This document shows positions 9,461 through 17,814 of a stretch of DNA of 64,000 bases, piece after piece; the stretch's first letter is position 1; each line of letters begins with the position of its first letter. Below the pieces are notes generated by a model. It was not told the origin of the DNA. It worked only from the letters and a program-made list of their open reading frames with translations, and ran no database searches. The stretch is from Rhodobacter sp. (GTDB lineage: Bacteria > Pseudomonadota > Alphaproteobacteria > Rhodobacterales > Rhodobacteraceae), in assembly GCA_020637555.1 (NCBI GenBank), contig JACKKF010000013.1, positions 62,001 to 126,000 on the forward strand. Direction: 5' to 3'. Position numbers and translations under genes: made by a program.

Positions 9461-10374
9461 GCGGTGCCTTTCTGAAATCGGTTCATTGCGGCGGCGTATT
9501 CGCCTGCCAGTCGATCGACGATGGTGGCAGCGGGTTCGGTGCCCGTGACTGCCCCCACGCCCTGCCCGGCCGACCAGACATCGGCCCAGCGTTTGCCTTT
9601 CAGGCTTTGGCTGCTGTCATAGGCGCGGTCCGGGGCGTCCGGCATGGCGTCAGGGTCGAACCCGTTCGCCCTGAGCGACGGCTTCAGCCAGCTTGCGGGC
9701 GTGCCCGTGATCCCGGCGCTGATCAGCAGATCCTCGATCTGCGCGGCCGCCAGCATGTCCTTGTAGTCCTGCGACGCCAGGCTTTCGGCCGCAGCGATGA
9801 ATGAGGTGCCCATGTAGACGTAATCCGCACCCGCCGCGATGGCCCCGGCGATTCCCCAGCCATCGCTGATCCCGCCCCCGACGATCAGCGGGCCCTTGTG
9901 GAACTGGCGCACCGCGCTGACAAAGGCAAAGGGCGACAGCGTGCCGGTATGCCCGCCCGCGCCCGCACAGATGCAGGCCAGCCCGTCGGCGCCGGCCTCG
10001 ATCGCCTTGCGCGCCAGTCTGGGCGAGGTCACATCGGCGATCACCGTGCCGCCATAGGCATGCACCGTCTCGATCGCCGGTTTGGGCGAGCCCAGCGCCG
10101 TCACGACAAAGGGCGGCTTGTGCTTGGCGATCAGGGCCAGATCCTGCGGCAGGCGGGCGTTGGTGGAATGCGTCACCAGATTGGCACACCAGGGGGCATC
10201 GCCCACCTCGGCCACGATGCGGGTCATCCAGTCGTCCAGCTGTTCGACCGTGCGGCAATTGGGCGTCGGAAAGCAGCCGACGATCCCCGCCTTGCAGGCG
10301 GCAATCACCAGATCGGGCCCCGAGACCAGGAACATGGGCGCGGCAAAGACCGGCAGGCGAAGAGCGTCAGTCAT
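9457..10374 (-). CDS. Nitronate monooxygenase-like flavoprotein (copy 1), 305 aa
   Basis: FMN-dependent TIM-barrel protein of the nitronate monooxygenase/2-nitropropane dioxygenase family. The N-terminal LPVFAAPMFLVSGPDLVIAA and the GAGGHTGTLSPFAF segment, which holds the active-site His region, are typical. The frame opens 17 codons earlier, but the ATG of MTDALRLPVF gives the family N-terminus and overlaps paaN by eight bases. In catabolic operons members of this family can serve as oxygenases or reductases on CoA-linked or aromatic substrates, so a nitroalkane substrate should not be assumed. A paralogue is encoded at 20530-21462. Confidence 0.85.
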   Translation of the reverse strand: MTDALRLPVFAAPMFLVSGPDLVIAACKAGIVGCFPTPNCRTVEQLDDWMTRIVAEVGDAPWCANLVTHSTNARLPQDLALIAKHKPPFVVTALGSPKPAIETVHAYGGTVIADVTSPRLARKAIEAGADGLACICAGAGGHTGTLSPFAFVSAVRQFHKGPLIVGGGISDGWGIAGAIAAGADYVYMGTSFIAAAESLASQDYKDMLAAAQIEDLLISAGITGTPASWLKPSLRANGFDPDAMPDAPDRAYDSSQSLKGKRWADVWSAGQGVGAVTGTEPAATIVDRLAGEYAAAMNRFQKGTA

Positions 10375-12037
10375 GGAACCTCGTGGGTCGGCGGGATTGG
10401 GCCACGGCAAAGCGGGACGCGACAAAGGCCAGCGTCGTCAGCGTGGCATTGCCGGCGCCGTTCAGCCCGGTGACGTGATAGTCGGAATAGGCGGCCGCGA
10501 AATTCAGCGGCATCGCCCCGGTCAGGTTGATCGTCAGTTGCGCCCCCGCGCGGGCATAGGCGGTCTCGGCCCGGGCGATGAACCCCTCGTCGCGGGCATA
10601 GAGAAAGCCGGTGATCCCGCCGTTCGACCGCGCGTCCTCGGTCGCCTGGTGCAGGGCATCCTCGGGGCTGTCGCAGTCGATGACAAAGCCGATGGGGCCA
10701 AAGCGTTCCTCTGCGTAAAGGTCGTGCGCATCCTTGCCGACCTGAACCAGAAGCGGCGTCGCGGTGCGGGCACCCGGGAAATCGGGGTGCTCATACCCCC
10801 GGCTTTCCAGCAGGATCCGGCCCCGCCCGGCCGCCTGGTCGCGCACCCACTGGATCAGGCCCAGCGTTTGCGGTGCCTGAACGGTGGCCAGGATCATGCC
10901 GGCCCGCCGGGGATCCTGCGTCAGCGCGTCGATCGCCCCGGCCAGCCGGTCGGCGACCACGTCGCGCGGCACCGGACCATCGGGCGTGTCCACCGTGGGC
11001 GGCAGATAGACGTTCTGCGGGCTGGTGCACATCTGCGCCGAGAACATGCACATCGTGGTCGCCAGCGACCGGATCGCGGCATCCAGATCCTCGGCGCCCG
11101 CAAGCACCACGGTGTTGCAGCCCGAGGTCTCGGTAAAGGCGATCGCGGGATGGGCGTTGGCCTCGACCCATTGGCCAAAGCGCGCGGATCCCGTGAAATC
11201 GACGATGGCGCAATCGGGATGCTGGATCAGAACCTTGCCCAGCGGATCGGCCACCGTATCCAGGCACAACGTCAGCAGATTCGGATCGAACCCCTGTTCG
11301 GCCAGAAGATCGCGGAACACCCGCACGGTGATCGCCATCGGCAGCACGCTGGCGGGATGCGGTTTGACGATCACCGCGTTGCCCGTGGCCAGGCTGGCCA
11401 GGATCGACGGCCAGGCGTTCCAGGTGGCGAAACTGGCGCAGGTAAAGCACACCGCCACGCCGCGCGGGACCAGGCGATAGGTCTTTTCCAGGCGGATCTC
11501 GTCGCGGCCGAAACGGCGGGCCCAGTCCGCCCGTGGCGTCACGCTGCGCATCGCCTGATCGGCATAGACCAGGGCCTCGATCCCGCGGTCCAGCGCGTTC
11601 ACGCCGGACCCGGCATAGGCCATGTTGTAGCTTTGACCCGCGGTGTGCATGACGGCCGGAACCAGCGTGAACAGGCGGGCATAGAGACGATCGAGCCCCT
11701 CCATCAGCAGCATGACCCGCGCGTCGGGATCCGCCGCCGCCCAGCCGGGGAGGGCGGCGCGGGCGGCGGCGAACAGGGCCTGAGGATCGGCTTGCGGATA
11801 GGTGATCCCCAAAGGCGCCTGCGTATAGGGCGAGACCTCCTCGCCCACCCAACCGGTCACGCCGGGAAGATCCAGCGCAAAGGGCTTGCCCAGCATGGCC
11901 CGAAACGCGGCCTCGCCCGCCGGTGCGGCGGTTTCCGCATCGGGATAGAGTTTCGGCATCTCAGGATAGGGCGACCAGCACTCGCGGCTGGCGCAGGCAG
12001 CCTGGGCGCGCTGGAATATGGCGCGATGGTCGGTCAT
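10367..12037 (-). CDS. paaN: PaaN-type aldehyde dehydrogenase, 556 aa
   Basis: Aldehyde dehydrogenase-fold protein matching the stand-alone PaaN group of phenylacetate-degradation proteins. GVAVCFTCASFATWNAWP and NAVIVKPHPASVLP form the NAD(P)-binding part, TETSGCNTVVLAG holds the general-base Glu region, and FSAQMCTSPQNVYLP carries the catalytic Cys. I choose the ATG of MTDHRAIF, which overlaps the lipocalin-like gene stop by four bases and follows GGTGGAG; an in-frame GTG four codons earlier is the alternative. No other paa ring-oxidation genes are present, so it more likely oxidises an aldehyde made by the adjacent cleavage oxygenases. Confidence 0.83.
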   Translation of the reverse strand: MTDHRAIFQRAQAACASRECWSPYPEMPKLYPDAETAAPAGEAAFRAMLGKPFALDLPGVTGWVGEEVSPYTQAPLGITYPQADPQALFAAARAALPGWAAADPDARVMLLMEGLDRLYARLFTLVPAVMHTAGQSYNMAYAGSGVNALDRGIEALVYADQAMRSVTPRADWARRFGRDEIRLEKTYRLVPRGVAVCFTCASFATWNAWPSILASLATGNAVIVKPHPASVLPMAITVRVFRDLLAEQGFDPNLLTLCLDTVADPLGKVLIQHPDCAIVDFTGSARFGQWVEANAHPAIAFTETSGCNTVVLAGAEDLDAAIRSLATTMCMFSAQMCTSPQNVYLPPTVDTPDGPVPRDVVADRLAGAIDALTQDPRRAGMILATVQAPQTLGLIQWVRDQAAGRGRILLESRGYEHPDFPGARTATPLLVQVGKDAHDLYAEERFGPIGFVIDCDSPEDALHQATEDARSNGGITGFLYARDEGFIARAETAYARAGAQLTINLTGAMPLNFAAAYSDYHVTGLNGAGNATLTTLAFVASRFAVAQSRRPTRFHD

Positions 12038-12441
12038 CCGCGTCTCCACCTGAGGCGATGGAACCGGGGACCTTCCTGGGCCGACAGCGTCAGGGTGTCG
12101 CCGTCCAGATCGACGGTGCGCACCTGTTCGGACCCCACGAAATCGGGGTTCAGCGAATGCGTCACCGAATGAATGACGACGGTGTGGCCGGCGCGTTCCT
12201 CGGTCCGCCAGGTGCCGGCGTAATGGAAATAGCTCTCGAACGCCGCCAGACGCTCGCCCTCGGGGGCGTTGCGGGGGTTGCCGGTGGACCAGCGGGGCCG
12301 GTCAGCCCGCGCGATGCAGGCCGACATGCCACCGTCGGCGGTGTAGTGAATCAGCCCCGTGGGATTGGAACCAAAGGGCTGGGTCACGCGGTCCGCGAGC
12401 TCGATCTCCCATCCCACCAGATGCCAGGTGCCGTCCAGCAT
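12034..12441 (-). CDS. Lipocalin-like domain protein, 135 aa
   Basis: Small protein with the opening GTWHLVGWEIELAD, and GLIHYTADGGMSACI further in, which matches the lipocalin-like (Lipocalin_5) domain. No signal peptide is seen, so it is probably cytoplasmic. The start ATG shares one base with the stop of the carotenoid-oxygenase-family gene (TGATG) and its own stop overlaps paaN, so it sits exactly between cleavage enzyme and aldehyde dehydrogenase. The fold often binds small hydrophobic ligands. A carrier for the polyene substrate or its aldehyde product is an attractive but untested reading. Confidence 0.78.
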   Translation of the reverse strand: MLDGTWHLVGWEIELADRVTQPFGSNPTGLIHYTADGGMSACIARADRPRWSTGNPRNAPEGERLAAFESYFHYAGTWRTEERAGHTVVIHSVTHSLNPDFVGSEQVRTVDLDGDTLTLSAQEGPRFHRLRWRRG

Positions 12442-13925
12442 CACGCGACCTGTGCCGCGGAAAGCTGATCTTCGCGCACCCAGCACGAATGGAACCCATG
12501 CGGCACCCGCTGCGGCAGGATCACACGCGCGACCGGCCCCTTGGCGATGTCGCGTGCATCCGTCACCCACACCTCGGACCGGTTTGCCAGCCCGTTCCAC
12601 ACGAAGCCGACGACATAGCCGTCGTCCTCCTCCACCGCGCCATCGCGCGGGGCAAAGGGTGCCTCGGAAAACCAGTAGCCTTCGCCCGGGTGATAGGCCA
12701 GCGCGGCCCCGGTCTGCAGGTCATACTTGACCAGCCCGGCGAAATGCGGCTGCTCCAGCGTGCGCGGGCGGCCCATCAGCACGTTATAGGTGAAGCGGTT
12801 CTTCACCCCCTGGAAGCGCGTGTTGATCATCGGGAATTCGGTGTTGAGGATGTCGTCCACGACCCCCTCTTTCGTTGCCCCCGTCGTCAGGTTCATGCGC
12901 CACTGATACAGTTCGTAATCCGTGCCCTGCGTGCCGATGGTGAACAGCAGGCGCTGCACGTCCAGCCCGCCGTCATAGCCGCGCGGATTGGCATAGGGCG
13001 TGCCCAGCATGACCACCTCGGTCTCGCCCTGCGCGTTCACCTCTTCCCAGGCGTTGGCGACATGCAGCATGTAGCGCGGCTGGAATTCGAACCAGCGGAT
13101 CTGGTCGGCGCTGCCGTGACGCGGGATCACCGCGAAACGGGTGGGCCAGTCCTGACGGAATTCCAGACTGTAACGACCCCGCGCCAGGGCCTCGGGATTG
13201 TTGATCAGCGGAAAGTCGTGCAGCACCGAATAGTTGCGCGTGATCGCCATGTCATGCGGCAGGCGCGGGCCGGGCAGTTCAACCGGAATCAGCGATTTCA
13301 GCGCACCGTCGGCGCCGATGACACCGTGATGCATGTAGGGATGGCGGTTGCCATAGGCGAAAAAGACGAACTCGCCCGTCGCCTCATCAACCCGGCTGTG
13401 GGCCGAGATCTGCAACCCCACCAGACGCGGATCGCTTTCCAGCTTTCCCAGCGTGGTCAGGCTGCCGGGATCGACGGTATAGACCGAACCGCCGCGATAC
13501 CACATCGAGTAGAGCTTGCCGTTGTGAAACTTCACATCGGTGTTCGACGTGTTCTTCATCGCATCGTCGGGCAGCGTGCCTTCGGGCATCCGTTCCTTCA
13601 GGCCCGGCCACAGCGATTCCCCCGCCGCGTTCTCGGCCTTGAACCCGTCGGTTTCCACCCAGCGGTTGCGATAGGTCGCCCGTCCGCCCTGAAAGCGGAC
13701 GGAATGCAGCATCCCGTCACCGTCGAACCAGTGATACTTGCCATGCGGCGCATGGGCCGGCGACGGGCCGTTGCGGACATACATCCCGTTCAGGTCGGCC
13801 GGCAGTTCGCCGATGACTTCGAGATCCTGCGCGACCACCTCGGAGTGGGTGGGCGCAAAGGGACCGGCCATGCTGGCATTCGGCACGAACCAGTCCTGCG
13901 GGTCGGGAATGTGATCCAGCCCCAT
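12441..13925 (-). CDS. Carotenoid oxygenase (RPE65) family protein 1, 494 aa
   Basis: Seven-bladed beta-propeller, non-haem iron enzyme that cleaves carbon-carbon double bonds in apocarotenoids, stilbenes or related compounds. The four iron-binding His are visible as H176 (ISAHS), H224 (LPHDMAIT), H288 (YMLHVANAWEE) and H479 (HGFHSCW). KYHWFDGDGMLH and PFAPTHSEV are further family signatures. The segment that carries a Lys (LALKE) in stilbene-cleaving members reads YSMWYRGG here, which argues against stilbenes. It lies three bases after a second family member and one base from the lipocalin-like gene. Confidence 0.9.
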   Translation of the reverse strand: MGLDHIPDPQDWFVPNASMAGPFAPTHSEVVAQDLEVIGELPADLNGMYVRNGPSPAHAPHGKYHWFDGDGMLHSVRFQGGRATYRNRWVETDGFKAENAAGESLWPGLKERMPEGTLPDDAMKNTSNTDVKFHNGKLYSMWYRGGSVYTVDPGSLTTLGKLESDPRLVGLQISAHSRVDEATGEFVFFAYGNRHPYMHHGVIGADGALKSLIPVELPGPRLPHDMAITRNYSVLHDFPLINNPEALARGRYSLEFRQDWPTRFAVIPRHGSADQIRWFEFQPRYMLHVANAWEEVNAQGETEVVMLGTPYANPRGYDGGLDVQRLLFTIGTQGTDYELYQWRMNLTTGATKEGVVDDILNTEFPMINTRFQGVKNRFTYNVLMGRPRTLEQPHFAGLVKYDLQTGAALAYHPGEGYWFSEAPFAPRDGAVEEDDGYVVGFVWNGLANRSEVWVTDARDIAKGPVARVILPQRVPHGFHSCWVREDQLSAAQVA

Positions 13926-13928
13926 CCC

Positions 13929-15425
13929 TCAGCCCCCCATCGCCGCACGGGCGAGAACACCGCCATCGCGGAAATCCGCGCCGTTCGCCCAGCACGAATG
14001 CGTCCCCGACGCCAGCTGATGCGGCAACTGGACCCGGCACACAGGGCCATCCGCAAACCGCTTGCAGTCGATCAGCGCGACCTCGGACTTGCCGGTGGTC
14101 TCGTTGATGATGAAGGTGACAAGATAGCCGTCATCCTCGTCCTTGGCATTCACGCGGGGCGCAAACGGCGCCTCTGAGGCGAACTGCCCCTCGGGCAGCT
14201 TGATCTCCCAGCTTTCGCCGGTCTGAAGATCGGTCTTGACGTAGCCATTGAAGATGAACCAGCCCGGCACCTGAAGCGCGGAATAGGCATAGCGATAGGG
14301 CAGACCGGCATATTTCTGGTTGAACATGCCGAATTCCATGATCCGGTCGTCCAGCCGCTGTTCGGTCGTCTTGCCGGTCTTCAGGTTGAAGCGCCAGCGA
14401 TGCAGCTTGGTGCCCATCTTGTGCTGGTCCAGATAGGACATCATCCGCTCATAGCCGGGCTTTGCGCCGTCGTAATTGGTGGGCATGGGGTCTTCCTGGA
14501 AATAACCGTCCAGGATGATCTCGTCGCCGTCCTCGTAGGCGTTCAGCCAGTGCAGGACAAAGGTGGGCTCGGCCTCGAACCACATGATGTCCTCGGGCTG
14601 GCCCCGGCGCGGGATGATCGCAAAGCGCGAGGGTTGGTCCTTGTAGAACCGCACGACATGCTTGTCGCGTTTCAGGGCCTCGGGGTCCCAATACAGCGGG
14701 AAATCGTTGAGGATCGCGTAGTTCCTGGTGAAGGCCATGTCGTGCGGCAGACGCGGCCCGGGCAGCGGCACCGGGACGTAGTGCACCAGCGTGTCGTTCT
14801 TGTCGACGACGCCGTAATGCATGAACGGCGGCTTCTTCGAATAGTTGAAGAACAGCAGCTCGCCGGTGTGTTCATCCACCTTGGTGTGGGCCGAGATGCC
14901 ATCCTCGGGCGACCAGTCGGGGATGCCGGCCTCGTCCAGGGTGAGGGGGTCCATGCGATACCCCTCGCCGCACTGATAATAGGTCGTCAGTGCCTTGCCC
15001 GCGTGCACCACCACGTCGGTGCTGCTGGCATCCTTCAGCGCCCCATGGGCACCCCAGCCGGGGCGCTTGGACAGTGCGGGATCTTCCATCAAACCCGCCC
15101 ACAGCCGTTCGCCGGCCTCGATCTCGGCGGCCAGCCCCTTGGTTTTCACGAACCGGTTGCGATACTGAACCTTTCCGTCCCGAAAGGCCGCCAGGTGAAT
15201 CATGCCGTCGCCGTCAAAGGGATGATACCGCCCCAGCGCCTGGTGCAGCGGGTTCTGCGTATTCCGCAGATACACACCGTCGATATCCGTTGGCACCGAA
15301 CCTTCCAGAACAACTAGGTCATCTGCATTGACCTCTTCGTGCTGCGGGCTCCAGGGGCCTTGCAGATAGGGGTGGTCTCCGGGTTCGATATTGCCTTTGA
15401 ACCGCTTGACGACTTCGACGCTCAT
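13929..15425 (-). CDS. Carotenoid oxygenase (RPE65) family protein 2, 498 aa
   Basis: Second iron-dependent double-bond-cleaving dioxygenase. Predicted iron ligands are H180 (ISAHT), H228 (LPHDMAFT), H292 (VLHWLNAYED) and H476 (GTHSCW). It differs clearly from its neighbour, so this is an old duplication or separate recruitment rather than a recent copy. It is the first gene of the long leftward operon and is preceded by a 141-base regulatory region containing two inverted repeats. The substrate is unknown; the pair may act in sequence or on different chain lengths. Confidence 0.9.
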   Translation of the reverse strand: MSVEVVKRFKGNIEPGDHPYLQGPWSPQHEEVNADDLVVLEGSVPTDIDGVYLRNTQNPLHQALGRYHPFDGDGMIHLAAFRDGKVQYRNRFVKTKGLAAEIEAGERLWAGLMEDPALSKRPGWGAHGALKDASSTDVVVHAGKALTTYYQCGEGYRMDPLTLDEAGIPDWSPEDGISAHTKVDEHTGELLFFNYSKKPPFMHYGVVDKNDTLVHYVPVPLPGPRLPHDMAFTRNYAILNDFPLYWDPEALKRDKHVVRFYKDQPSRFAIIPRRGQPEDIMWFEAEPTFVLHWLNAYEDGDEIILDGYFQEDPMPTNYDGAKPGYERMMSYLDQHKMGTKLHRWRFNLKTGKTTEQRLDDRIMEFGMFNQKYAGLPYRYAYSALQVPGWFIFNGYVKTDLQTGESWEIKLPEGQFASEAPFAPRVNAKDEDDGYLVTFIINETTGKSEVALIDCKRFADGPVCRVQLPHQLASGTHSCWANGADFRDGGVLARAAMGG

Positions 15426-15453
15426 GGTTCGATCCCTCGTGTTCCGGCGATAA

Positions 15454-15474
15454 TGAGTTACGTTGTTGAACTCA
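15454..15474. promoter_or_regulatory. Inverted repeat TGAGTT-N9-AACTCA before oxygenase 2
   Basis: Perfect six-base arms with a nine-base spacer, 29 bases upstream of the start of the leftward operon. The place and symmetry suit a regulator site; the protein is not known. The IclR and duplicated HxlR regulators of the island are candidates. Confidence 0.4.
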
Positions 15475-15507
15475 GGATTCCGGCAAAATGCTAGTCTGTC
15501 AATGATC

Positions 15508-15526
15508 TTTTCGGTCTGCCCGAAAA
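15508..15526. promoter_or_regulatory. Inverted repeat TTTTCGG-TCTGC-CCGAAAA
   Basis: Perfect seven-base arms around five bases, about 80 bases upstream of the oxygenase 2 start and just upstream of a minus-strand TTGACA (complement of 15497-15502). Lying upstream of the likely promoter suggests an activator site, but an intercistronic hairpin is an alternative because the preceding gene ends far upstream on the same strand. Confidence 0.4.
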
Positions 15527-15566
15527 TTCATCGCATCGCTGTTCCGACAGGCGAAACGCGGGCGTG

Positions 15567-15917
15567 TCAGCCCCCCAGACGATCCAGAAAAACCGGCCGC
15601 AGCGGGGCCAGCGCGGCCTGCCCGTCCGTTGACGGCACGCCATAGACCGTCAGTCTGCGCGGTTTGATGACGCCGAAAAGGCGCCGCGCATACTGCCGGT
15701 TGAAGGTGCCGATATGGGCCATCATCGCGGCCTCGTCGGCATAGCGTTCCAGGATGTGACAGGTCCGGCCGTCGGCGCTGACGAACCAGTCATACATCTG
15801 GCAACCCGGTTCATTGGCGCGCGTGGCGTCGCACATCTCGTGCATCAGGGCTTCCAGCTCGGGGCGCTTGCCCTCGGGCAGGTCGGCTTCCATCACCCAG
15901 GTGATTGCGTGCGTCAT
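15567..15917 (-). CDS. ABM-domain (antibiotic biosynthesis monooxygenase-like) protein, 116 aa
   Basis: Small dimeric alpha-beta barrel protein related to quinol monooxygenases and haem-degrading ABM proteins. The pattern EPGCQMYDWFVSADG followed by HILERYADEAAMMAHIGT is typical. It is the last gene of the hydrolase/ligase/TRAP operon, eight bases after the TRAP large permease. The start is taken at MTHAITWVME; the longer open frame overlaps the permease. It could be a cofactor-free oxygenase for a ring or quinone intermediate, or a stress protein. Confidence 0.75.
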   Translation of the reverse strand: MTHAITWVMEADLPEGKRPELEALMHEMCDATRANEPGCQMYDWFVSADGRTCHILERYADEAAMMAHIGTFNRQYARRLFGVIKPRRLTVYGVPSTDGQAALAPLRPVFLDRLGG

Positions 15918-15925
15918 GGTGGTCC

Positions 15926-17239
15926 TCAATGCGGCAGGTTGAACAGGTTGACCAGGGCCAGCGACACCGCCGGAAACGCGATCAGGATGCCCAGGCGGAT
16001 CAGATCGGCGACGATGAACGGTCCCACCCCGGCATAGATCGTCGACAGGCTGGTGCGCGGCAGCATCGCCTTCATCACAAAGACATTCATGCCGATGGGC
16101 GGGGTGATCATGCCGATCTCGATCACCATGACGGTCAGGATGCCCCACCAGATCGGGTCATAGCCATAGCCCAGGATCAGCGGATAGACGAAGGGAATGG
16201 TGATGACCATGGACGAGATCGTCTCGAAGATCGACCCCAGGATCAGATACATCACCATCAGCAGCAGGACGACCCAGATCCCCGGCAACCCGGTGTCGCG
16301 GATACCGTTGACGATCACCTCGGGCAGGCCCGAGATGGTCACCGCATAGGTAAAGATCGAGGCCCCGATCGTCATCAGATAGATCATCGAGGTCGTCGCG
16401 GCGGTTTCGCGCAACGCCGCCCAGAATCCGGGCCAGGTCAACCGGCCCCGCAGCAGCGCGATGAGAAAGGCCAGAAACGCCCCCACCGCCGCCGATTCGT
16501 TGACCGAGAAGATCCCGGCGTAAATGCCGCCCGTGACCACGATCATCAACAGAACCGCGGTCCAGCCGTTCCTGAGCGCGCGCAGGGATTCGGACCAGGG
16601 CTGTTTCTCGCCCGCCGCAGCCAGCGCGGGGTTGCGGCGCACCAGGATCAGGATGGTCAACACATGCAGCCCCACGGCCAGCAGCCCGGGCAACAGTGCG
16701 GCGACGAACAGGGTTTTCACGAACTGCTCGGTCAGCACGCCATACAACACCAGGATGATCGACGGCGGGATCAGCATCCCCAGGGTGCCCCCCGCGGCGA
16801 TCGAGCCGGTGGCCAGACGTTCCGAATAGTTGCGTTTCATCATCTCGGGCAGGGCGATGCGGGTCATGGTCGTCGCCGTCGCCACCGAGGAGCCGCAGAT
16901 CGCGCCGAAACCCGCGCAGCCGCCGATGGTTGCCACCGCCAGCCCACCCCGCACATGGCCAAAGAAGGCCTGCGCGATGCGGTAGAGATCGGAACTGAGC
17001 CCGCCGACCGTGGCGAAACTGCCCATCAACAGGAACAGCGGGATGACCGCCAGCTCGGTGCTGCCGACCTTGCCAACCGTTTCGGTGCCGAACAGCGTAA
17101 GAGCGGGCGCCAGATTTCCCCGGATCATGCCAAAGGTCGCAACCCCGGCAACGCCCATGGCAACGCCGATGGGCACATGCAGCAGGATCATCAGCAGCAT
17201 CAGCCCCATGCCGATCAACCCGATGGTGGTGGGTTCCAT
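15926..17239 (-). CDS. dctM: TRAP transporter large permease (DctM)
   Basis: Ion-coupled inner-membrane subunit of a TRAP importer, 437 residues with about twelve hydrophobic segments. GAICGSSVATATTM and GGTLGMLIPPSIILVLYG are the conserved DctM signatures, and MITPPIGMNVFVMK appears in the C-terminal half. It lies four bases downstream of the small permease. TRAP systems take up organic acids, so the ligand may be an acid handled by the adjacent acyl-CoA ligase. Confidence 0.93.
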   Translation of the reverse strand: MEPTTIGLIGMGLMLLMILLHVPIGVAMGVAGVATFGMIRGNLAPALTLFGTETVGKVGSTELAVIPLFLLMGSFATVGGLSSDLYRIAQAFFGHVRGGLAVATIGGCAGFGAICGSSVATATTMTRIALPEMMKRNYSERLATGSIAAGGTLGMLIPPSIILVLYGVLTEQFVKTLFVAALLPGLLAVGLHVLTILILVRRNPALAAAGEKQPWSESLRALRNGWTAVLLMIVVTGGIYAGIFSVNESAAVGAFLAFLIALLRGRLTWPGFWAALRETAATTSMIYLMTIGASIFTYAVTISGLPEVIVNGIRDTGLPGIWVVLLLMVMYLILGSIFETISSMVITIPFVYPLILGYGYDPIWWGILTVMVIEIGMITPPIGMNVFVMKAMLPRTSLSTIYAGVGPFIVADLIRLGILIAFPAVSLALVNLFNLPH

Positions 17240-17243
17240 GATT

Positions 17244-17744
17244 TCAGACCTCGGACTCGGTTGAGGAATAGCCCAGCGCCTCGGCCAGGATGACGAACAG
17301 CTGCGCGGGCACGCAGGCCCAGAAACAGGCGGTGGCGATCCACCACCACGGCGCGATCGGCAGGTTCAGGACCATCGTATACTGGTGGTTCGCCGTGACC
17401 CGCTGGGCGTGCTGCGTCATGAACCAGGCAATCGCCAGGAACATCAGCCCGGTCATCAGCGCGCCGAACACTTCGAGAATGCGGTTCGCCCAGGCGGGCA
17501 GGACCGATCCCAGGAACGTCACCTTGATCTGCCGCCGTTCCAGCAGCCCGGCAGGAAAGCACGAGGCGATGATCAGGATCGTCAGCAGGCCGGCGATATC
17601 GCCGGCGCCGCGAATGGGATGGCCCGTTGCCTCGCGCAGCACGATGTCGGCGACAGAAAGACCCGCAACCATCAGAAGGCACAGCACCCCCGCGGCAGCC
17701 GCCGCCCGCGAGATCAGAAGAAACGGTCGTTCGAAACGCTGCAC
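17244..17744 (-). CDS. dctQ: TRAP transporter small permease (DctQ)
   Basis: Four-helix inner-membrane subunit, 166 residues. LSVADIVLREATGHPIRGAGDIAGL in the first third (read as two adjoining blocks) and the ERRQIKVTFLG loop are typical of DctQ. It lies between the binding protein, from which a strong hairpin separates it, and the large permease. Confidence 0.9.
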   Translation of the reverse strand: MQRFERPFLLISRAAAAAGVLCLLMVAGLSVADIVLREATGHPIRGAGDIAGLLTILIIASCFPAGLLERRQIKVTFLGSVLPAWANRILEVFGALMTGLMFLAIAWFMTQHAQRVTANHQYTMVLNLPIAPWWWIATACFWACVPAQLFVILAEALGYSSTESEV

Positions 17745-17774
17745 GGCACACCTCGGGATTGGAGGGAGTTGGCG

Positions 17775-17800
17775 AGGGGCCGGGCGTGAACCCGGCCCCT
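17775..17800 (-). other. Intercistronic hairpin between dctP and dctQ
   Basis: Ten-base perfect arms AGGGGCCGGG / CCCGGCCCCT around a six-base loop. It follows the binding-protein stop by 14 bases in transcription order and has no T-run, so it probably protects or partly terminates the mRNA and so favours the binding protein over the permeases. Confidence 0.7.
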
Positions 17801-17814
17801 GCGGGATCGGCCCC

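Noticed and set aside
7151..9475. 774-codon plus-strand open frame opposite the two thiolases
   Set aside because: Same explanation. The minus-strand frames carry all thiolase active-site motifs; the plus-strand product resembles nothing.
10367..12037. A phenylacetate ring-degradation (paa) pathway based on paaN
   Set aside because: No paaABCDE oxygenase, paaG, paaJ or paaK-type gene set surrounds it, so the symbol reflects family only.
10082..12172. 696-codon plus-strand frame opposite paaN
   Set aside because: Low-complexity Arg/His/Gly translation and no ribosome site; the minus-strand aldehyde dehydrogenase is convincing.
12441..15425. Recent tandem duplication of the two adjacent oxygenase genes
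   Set aside because: The proteins share only family motifs; no long stretch of identical nucleotides is visible between them.
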